DNA from: Saccoglossus kowalevskii
Taxonomy: Eukaryota > Hemichordata > Enteropneusta > Harrimaniidae
NCBI RefSeq assembly: GCF_000003605.2
Contig: NW_003133886.1
Coordinates: forward strand, 1 to 15,531
Length of the DNA: 15,531 nt
Direction: 5' to 3'
Part shown: in pieces, positions 10,236 through 15,531 of the stretch
Layout of the letters: each line of letters begins with the position of its first letter
How positions within the stretch are numbered: position 1 is the stretch's first letter
Position numbers and translations under genes: made by a program
Notes under the pieces: generated by a model
What the model was told of the DNA's origin: nothing
Database searches by the model: none
Seen by the model: only the letters and a program-made list of their open reading frames with translations

Positions 10236-10509
10236 GTTCCACTGGTAGGTGTTGTCATGACAATATACAAAATTACTAAATATAAAAATAAAAGAGCTCA
10301 TACACCCTGTCAATCACACCACTCTGCCTGAAACCATCGAATTATTTACTACCATTTTTTGACACGGATCGCAGTGTTTTCACATCTCGTATCCAATTGA
10401 ATTGGGTAATGTATTACTTCATTGCACATTACACGTTGTTGGGCCACATTTAAACACACACTGAACTAATGCATACTAATTTATAATTGTATTATTTACA
10501 TCATATACA
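10236..10509 (+). promoter_or_regulatory. Promoter-like copy (blocks B, C) in unit 4
   Basis: The palindrome is at 10252-10263. It has the same internal deletion as unit 3 and is nearly identical to it throughout. The match to the gene's upstream region ends at ATAATTGTATT, and LINE sequence follows. Confidence 0.55.
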
Positions 10510-11088
10510 TCAGTAATACCAATATCATAAATTTTTTTGAAAAATACATATCTGCCTTGAATGTTAATATATCGCTTATTTTAAATAATTCCACTGTCAT
10601 TAATTCATTACCTATAATTTCTGACCAAGCCTTCGACACGTGTTCGGCGAAAAATGAGTGTCAATTATATAATCGACAACAGAATAAAAGCGCATCACAC
10701 CAACTGAGTCAAGATAGCTGTTAAAAATATGTTCCATGGGTGTTCCATGGGTGTTATTTTTGTCGAAATATCTCATAACCAATTTGCCTTTCGCACTGTA
10801 TAAATACTTAGTATATTGCTCACTGCTGTCTTTCGTGAAATCATATAAGAACCATTCATCGGGAAGTTAAAAAGAAATTATCAGTAGAGTGGAATTAGAT
10901 ACAGCTATGAAATTGAAAGTATGTGTGAATTCGGACATTACCAATGACGTGATATTATTTAGTTTGCCAATTATTGTCAGGTTAGAGTAACTCGAATAGT
11001 TCAAGAGTTGTTTTATTGACAGTACATATTTTCACAGTTCATACATGCAGCTAAATAGGTGTTTATAAGAAAAATAAACCCGATACGC
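10510..11088 (-). pseudogene. Antisense LINE remnant in unit 4 (RT thumb and C-terminal part)
   Basis: This is nearly identical to the unit 2 remnant: the minus strand gives the VYFSYKHLF block, the thumb-like IGK...ITSLVMSEFT block and the C-terminal HVSKAWSEI block. The RT palm is missing at the same junction (after AAGAAAAATAAACC). It is broken by stops and cannot be active. Confidence 0.75.
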
Positions 11089-11824
11089 TGCTTTCGCAGC
11101 TAGTTCACGCGTATTCCACCGTTCGGCACAAACACAATATATTTTAAATGGTAGACGCTTGAATATTTCGGATTGCAATAATGATAAAGATATGGATGTT
11201 TTTTAAATCGACAGTCTTTTGATTATTACCCACTTATGTAGTTACGAAGCGCTTAGTCGGGGCCTCTAGACACGTATATTGTAAATGACTCTGAGCCTGC
11301 TAATAATCGAAGAAATGTACACGGTAGCAAGGACGGTCTGTGCAAAGGCTCGTAGAATTATGTAAAACATGTCATCGAATTTTTGATTGAATGTTTTAAG
11401 CCTGTCCATACTGCAACGAGGCATTTGTAGAAAGCGCAATTTACGTTCACATCACATTCCCTGGATCAGTGAATTATAGTCCTTCAATTACAAGAACTTT
11501 CAACGATTACATATATTTGAATATTTTAAATCACTTATTGTCGAATATTTCTTTTTTTTCTACAAATCAATACGGTTTCATATATTTCGGGTTAAAAATG
11601 TATAATTTTCATATATAATTTGATTCAGTTTAATTATTCATTTTTTTATTCTTAGTGTTACAATTATCATTTTACAAACGTCCATGTTGAAATCAGTTTG
11701 ACATTCCCATATTGTTTTTAATTGAGGCCAATTCACATACTTCGAGGAGTTCTTAATATGTCACTATGTACATACATTGTGCAACCGCGCATGCGTCATT
11801 ACGCATGATCCCTTTTTAATTCAG

Positions 11825-12381
11825 CAAATCAAGACTGTAATATGAATGGACGTAGACAAACGAAATGCGTGAATAATCAAATAAAAAAAGGGAAGTGGAT
11901 AGTAGTCGAAAAAGTTGGTACCTCGCCATGCCTGTGTCTGACCTCTCCTATTGTTCAACTCTTACTGATATTTCACGATGTTATGTTCCGATATATTTGT
12001 TGAACGTGTTAGGAAATTGATTGAAATTCACCCAGGACTTGTACACATTTTCACCCGATTATACAACAACTCAATTATACATTGTAAGCTTCCTGGTTAA
12101 GAATGCCACTGGTATGTGTTGTCATGACAATGTACAAAAATACTAAATGAACAAATAAAAAAGTTCATAGACCCAGTCAACCACACCAGTCTGCCTGAAA
12201 CCATCGAATAATTAACTGTATGCATTATTTACTACAAACCATTGATACGAATCGAAGTGGATATATACTTTTATTGCACATTACACGATCGTTGTTGAAT
12301 GACGTGTCCACGTTTGAAGACACATAGAACTATTGTTTACTAATTGTTCTATCATTTATAATTGCAGCCTTTACAGCAAGC
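11825..12381 (+). promoter_or_regulatory. Upstream region of the micro-exon gene (U unit 5, blocks A-C)
   Basis: This fifth, most diverged copy of blocks A-C leads directly into the intact gene. It contains a perfect 12-base palindrome TTGTCATGACAA (12119-12130), an ATATATA stretch (12261-12267) that could act as a TATA element, and TTATTGCACATTACACG (about 12272-12288), conserved in all units. Just upstream of the ATG, TTTATAATTGCAG (ending 12367) and CTTTACAG (ending 12376) are possible splice acceptors. The transcription start is not known. Promoter function is inferred only from position and conservation. Confidence 0.6.
12361..12381 (+). promoter_or_regulatory. Candidate splice acceptor(s) just before the start codon
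   Basis: ATTGCAG ends at 12367 and TTTACAG at 12376, 14 and 5 bases before the ATG, preceded by a T-rich stretch. Either could accept a 5' untranslated exon or, as known for some flatworm genes, a spliced leader. The corresponding positions in the four upstream copies read TTGTAT or TTATAT and lack the first AG. Use of either site is inferred. Confidence 0.4.
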
Positions 12382-13330
12382 ATGCGATCTGTAATGATTT
12401 TTGCTTTATTATTCTTACTGGTCACCAATATTAGTGGTGAAGAACAGCAATTGTCAGTAAGTAGACTTACGTTGCCTATAATTTCCATTGCATTATGCGA
12501 GGCAACAAAATGTCAAGTTAGAAATTTTGAACTAACATTTATTGCACTATTTTATGGTCTAAATCAACATTTCTTTATTCAATTCATGTAACGGGTTTCC
12601 GTTCGAATACGAACACTGCAATTGCTGATCGTTTACTTCAAAGGCTTGATAATACAGTATTGTTTTCTTGTGGCAATATATATATATATATATATTTGTA
12701 TCTATGAATGATTATAAATATAATTATTACAAACCAATTTATTATTTTCAACAGGATTTCGAAGGTGAAGCTGTCGGACAAGGTTTGATACATTCAATTT
12801 ATAAATTTATCAATTCTTGTTTCTAATTTAATTAAACATTTCACTTACTCTGATCTACAATCACTTTCACTTTCAGATGTAAATGATTTCCGAGCACCTA
12901 ATTTGCCGGTAAGTCAATAATCACAATGATAGGAAATAATAGTAATAATATTATATTGACTTACTACTTCATAATTTACTTTGTGTGTATTTTCCACACT
13001 TCGGAATATATTTACGTAATAAAGCGCAAAATTAATATTCATCCTATTGTGTAATGCATCTGTGTTTCTCTCTTAGGATGACGTGACACAGGAAGAAGAT
13101 TCTTATGACCTGAGTAAGTAGTTTGCCGACCATTTGTTGGGAAAAAGAATCAATGATACAGTGTTTTATGTTGGCATAAAAGGCATATGATATATATTTT
13201 AACACACTTATTTTAACACATTAGTATGTAACTAAAATAACTCTTGATTATAAATCTCGTTTCAGCAATAATGTTGAAGTTGAGTTTGGTTTATTCTTTA
13301 ATTATTGGTCTGTTCACTGGACGTGTTTGA
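12382..13330 (+). CDS. Micro-exon gene: small acidic secreted or membrane-anchored protein (MEG-like), 5 exons
   Basis: Exons are 12382-12456, 12755-12782, 12877-12908, 13077-13113 and 13266-13330, of 75, 28, 32, 37 and 65 coding bases. All four introns (298, 94, 168 and 152 bases) begin GT and end AG; three acceptors have strong pyrimidine tracts, and donors include three GTAAGT. Joined, they give 237 bases, 78 residues plus TGA, with phases 0, 1, 0, 1. Residues 1-19 are a signal peptide (MRSVMIFALLFLLVTNISG, likely cut before EEQQ). Residues 20-57 hold 13 acidic residues and one basic one. Residues 59-78 (IMLKLSLVYSLIIGLFTGRV) are hydrophobic: a membrane anchor, GPI-type tail or membrane-active helix. 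Short internal exons after a signal-peptide exon are the hallmark of schistosome MEGs, whose products are mostly secreted from oesophageal glands or eggs. Many MEG exons are multiples of three; here only 28+32 together are. I do not recognise the family. Confidence 0.8.
12676..12695. repeat. Short AT microsatellite in intron 1
   Basis: About ten AT dinucleotides lie inside the first intron of the micro-exon gene, between the first coding exon and the 28-base exon. No function is evident. Confidence 0.9.
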
Positions 13331-14060
13331 TTGGCCGATTCGAAATCGTGTGATTTGTACGTCATTAATTTAAAAACAAAATGCTAGCTTATTTAACATA
13401 ATAATGCTTATGGAAGATATATTTTGTTATGCGGAATTGGTGGCATACTAAACGAATCTATTATTTTTTATAAATTTGTTCACTTGTGTAAACTTGATTT
13501 TTTAGGGGCTTGGCAAAGAATCCATGTGTCATAGTTACAAATATTTTGTGGGTGGTTGTTGCTTTTGCATTGCCTGTTAGTTAAAGTTGTTGTACTCATT
13601 GTTTTTTCCTGCTTAATCAGGTGTTATTATGGTGGTTTTTGTGCCTAGTGTGCATAGTATGTCACTAAGCATTGTCTTTCACCTATTTATAACCAGACCA
13701 ATATTGCCTACACAATTCTCATCAACTCGTACAATATTGAGACGCTGGATACATTGCATAATTATTATATTTTGTATTACTTAATATAAACAGTAGAGGA
13801 CACATGTTGGCTGCAGAATAATCAAACTAATCGGCGTAAAGACATAATGGATACTTGGCCTTGCAGAACAAATATGATTAGTCGAAAGATTCACTAAATG
13901 TAAATTCACAATTGATATTGTTTGGTACATGAACGATTCATGTTACGAGGATGAAATACAAACAAATTGGAATGAATTCACTCAATAATTCTCTTGATGT
14001 GTACAACATGTACTTATGTGATTGTCTTCATGAATACATAACAGTTTTATCAACTTGTGT
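13331..14060. other. 3' flank of the micro-exon gene; no clear gene
   Basis: This is AT-rich and non-coding in all frames. There is no close AATAAA after the stop at 13330; the nearest such signals downstream are near 14087 and 14190, so the 3' end of the transcript is uncertain. At 13506 a TTGATTTTTTAG acceptor precedes a stretch that could serve as an alternative last exon. The stretch about 13660-13900 could be a dispersed repeat but matches nothing else in the window. Confidence 0.5.
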
Positions 14061-14067
14061 TTTCTAG

Positions 14068-14083
14068 GGGTTTCCTGGGGCAG
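14068..14083 (+). other. Candidate 16-base micro-exon
   Basis: A T-rich tract ending TTTTCTAG precedes GGGTTTCCTGGGGCAG, which is followed by GTAAAA, a plausible donor. It is open in the frame that would follow a phase-0 donor and also in that following a phase-1 donor. It lies 738 bases after the TGA of the proposed gene, so it would need alternative splicing or a second transcript. Chance occurrence is quite possible. Confidence 0.25.
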
Positions 14084-14426
14084 GTAAAAATAAAATAAAC
14101 AACGAATGGACCAGTCTATCTCCTGTTGGAAGTCATCACCAGTAAAATAATCAAAGATAATATCATAGTAATAATGTTAATTATGAGATTAATAAATAAA
14201 TCACATGAACATTGAAAAACACAAGCTTAGTGCATATTTTCTTATAACATTAACCAAAATATCACCAAAAGTACATTTGTGCATGTATTAGTATTCTGAC
14301 ATATAATTCGGGAAAGGGCCTTGTGGGGCAACTCCGAATTCAGGAGCTATGAGCGTATCTTCAATGTAGGTTCAATAATAGACGTCTCTGATTGACTGCT
14401 TATCATATAAGTCTTCTCCCTTTCAG

Positions 14427-14458
14427 TTCATCCGCTCTCAAGGGGTGGGGATCAATTG
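14427..14458 (+). other. Candidate 32-base micro-exon
   Basis: CTTCTCCCTTTCAG, a strong acceptor tract, precedes 32 bases ending CAATTG, followed by GTGAAA. Joined to the 16-base candidate it reads GFPGAVHPLSRGGDQL without a stop, in a phase pattern (0, 1, 0) like exons 2 and 3 of the gene. The lengths and open frame are suggestive only. Confidence 0.25.
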
Positions 14459-15205
14459 GTGAAATCTTTATCACCACAACTGAGGCAATGCCGGGACGGA
14501 AATATACCGGATTGGTTGTCTAGAAATAGCGGTCAAATCAGTGTATAGAGAATGATAATTCAGTGCAATTAACCACTTTTTATTCAAGCTCTACCAATTT
14601 AAAATAGGGGCCTAAGCTCAATGAAATCATATTTGTTTTCATCGCCAACAGCACTTGCTTCAGCACATTCCAAAGACAATCACCATGCAACTGTTCGAAA
14701 AATACTGATATGCTACAACTAAAACCAGTGACTGTACTTGTGCAATTGGTTGTTGCTAAGTATCTAAATATATGTGCTTTCCATTCACGCACCAATGTCT
14801 CTGTGTTCTAAAAGTACTTACTTTAAAATGTATGCCCCATCATCCCTAATTGATTACATTAGGGTTAATCACATAGCATTGTAAACAGACAAAGATTATC
14901 GTCAGGAATTGAAATTCGTTATAGATTGGGTTGTAATTAATATCTGAAGCGTATTATCTCAATTGAAAAGATATACACTAACAAGTTGACGCTGGCTGCC
15001 ATTTATTTATCAATTCCCCCAAACATACAATGCTGGTCTGCAGCTCAGCAGTAGGAATGTGGTTTGAGATATGTCTGACAACAAATAAAATAATGATACA
15101 ATCATTACAACAAATGAATACAACACACATGAATAAATATAGAAAAATAAATACTACTTTTGTTTATCCATCACGCACAAGTAGAAGATCAGTTACACAA
15201 AATTG

Positions 15206-15207
<2 letters not shown>
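14459..15207. other. Non-coding AT-rich stretch
   Basis: I see no gene, RNA or repeat shared with the rest of the window. A minus-strand open frame of 71 codons at 14795-14580 has no recognisable motif and no splice or promoter context. Confidence 0.5.

Positions 15208-15257
<50 letters not shown>
15208..15257. repeat. (AT)25 microsatellite
   Basis: There are 25 uninterrupted AT dinucleotides. An open frame through it (15160-15366) is an artefact of the repeat, encoding an Ile-Tyr run. It is likely length-polymorphic. Confidence 0.97.
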
Positions 15258-15260
<3 letters not shown>

Positions 15261-15531
15261 TTCTTTTTATTTAGATCATGGCAATTTTTTGGTCAGAGCG
15301 CCCTCTAGTTTTGTGGAGAATCATGTTCATTTGGAATGCTCTGATTGGATGGAAGTTCAAGCCTAGCAAGGTGTGATAGAATTGGCCTGTTATGTTCAGA
15401 TTCAAATAAGCATGAACCACTAATTTGACAGGGAAGTGATACTTATAATGCAGCAAGCTGTTCTAATTGCTGTTGTGGTAGAGTTTTTCTATTTTCCTGT
15501 CAAATGCATTTATTGGTCCACTGAAAAATGA
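15258..15531. other. Unassigned right edge
   Basis: This part is less AT-rich than its surroundings (for example GGTCAGAGCGCCCTCTAG) and might be the edge of a dispersed element that continues beyond the window. No coding or structural motif is recognised. Confidence 0.3.

Larger units (their letters stand above)
9956..11824 (+). repeat. U array, unit 4 (about 1.87 kb, blocks A-F)
   Basis: Block order is A (9956-10235), B and C (10236-10509), D (10510-11088), E (11089-11505) and F (11506-11824). Its A-C and F blocks share indels with unit 3, whereas D and E share indels with unit 2, including the RT-core deletion and the doubled CCATGGGTGTT near 10735. It therefore looks like a recombinant of the two types. 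Confidence 0.9.

Noticed and set aside
4508-11824. CRISPR-like or phage-type repeat array
   Set aside because: Units are about 2 kb, imperfect, contain retroelement remnants and lie in eukaryotic-type DNA.
12382-12591. Single-exon reading of the micro-exon gene (69 codons)
   Set aside because: After codon 25 the frame runs into GTAAGT and intron 1. Splicing to the downstream short exons gives a better-supported product.
14310-14380. tRNA-derived SINE promoter (A and B box)
   Set aside because: GGCCTTGTGG and GGTTCAATAA only loosely resemble the boxes, and no tRNA-like fold or second copy is visible.
14580-14795. Minus-strand open frame of 71 codons
   Set aside because: No motif, signal peptide, splice context or repeat support.
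15160-15366. Plus-strand open frame with a long Ile-Tyr run
   Set aside because: The run is the translated (AT)25 microsatellite.

Overview
The window looks like AT-rich genomic DNA of a parasitic flatworm, most likely a schistosome. It has very short protein-coding exons between small GT-AG introns in a secreted-protein gene (the micro-exon gene, or MEG, architecture known from schistosomes), a heavy load of decayed retroelements, and no bacterial gene organisation. The genus is an inference; no conserved housekeeping gene is present to confirm it.

Layout. (1) 1-560 holds nothing firmly recognisable; the first half may be the 3' part of the adjoining retroelement. (2) 560-2430, minus strand, is a decayed Ty3/gypsy-type pol remnant: end of reverse transcriptase (RT), RNase H, then integrase with its DDE residues and a GPF-type C-terminal module, broken by many stops and frameshifts. 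It is cut off at about 2430 by an inverted copy of repeat R. (3) 2431-4507 is repeat family R: one inverted partial copy, two direct copies of about 0.9 kb, and a stub. Each direct copy ends in a block resembling 5S rRNA. (4) 4508-12381 is an array of five units of a second repeat, U. Each unit carries a segment homologous to the upstream region of the gene at 12382. In units 1-4 that segment runs into an antisense LINE remnant at the point where the gene's start codon would lie. Only unit 3 keeps the LINE RT core, including a YADD motif. Unit 5 is the real upstream region of an intact gene. (5) 12382-13330 is a five-exon gene (75, 28, 32, 37 and 65 coding bases) that reads through to a 78-residue protein with signal peptide, acidic centre and hydrophobic C-terminus. 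(6) 13331-15531 has no confident gene, but contains a possible alternative terminal exon, two more splice-bounded micro-exon candidates and a long AT microsatellite.

The most interesting idea is that a micro-exon gene locus was tandemly amplified and all upstream copies now join an antisense LINE in place of the gene body, leaving one intact gene behind an array of promoter-like copies. Shared small indels show that the units have exchanged sequence since duplication. All homologies were judged by eye; none was searched against a database.
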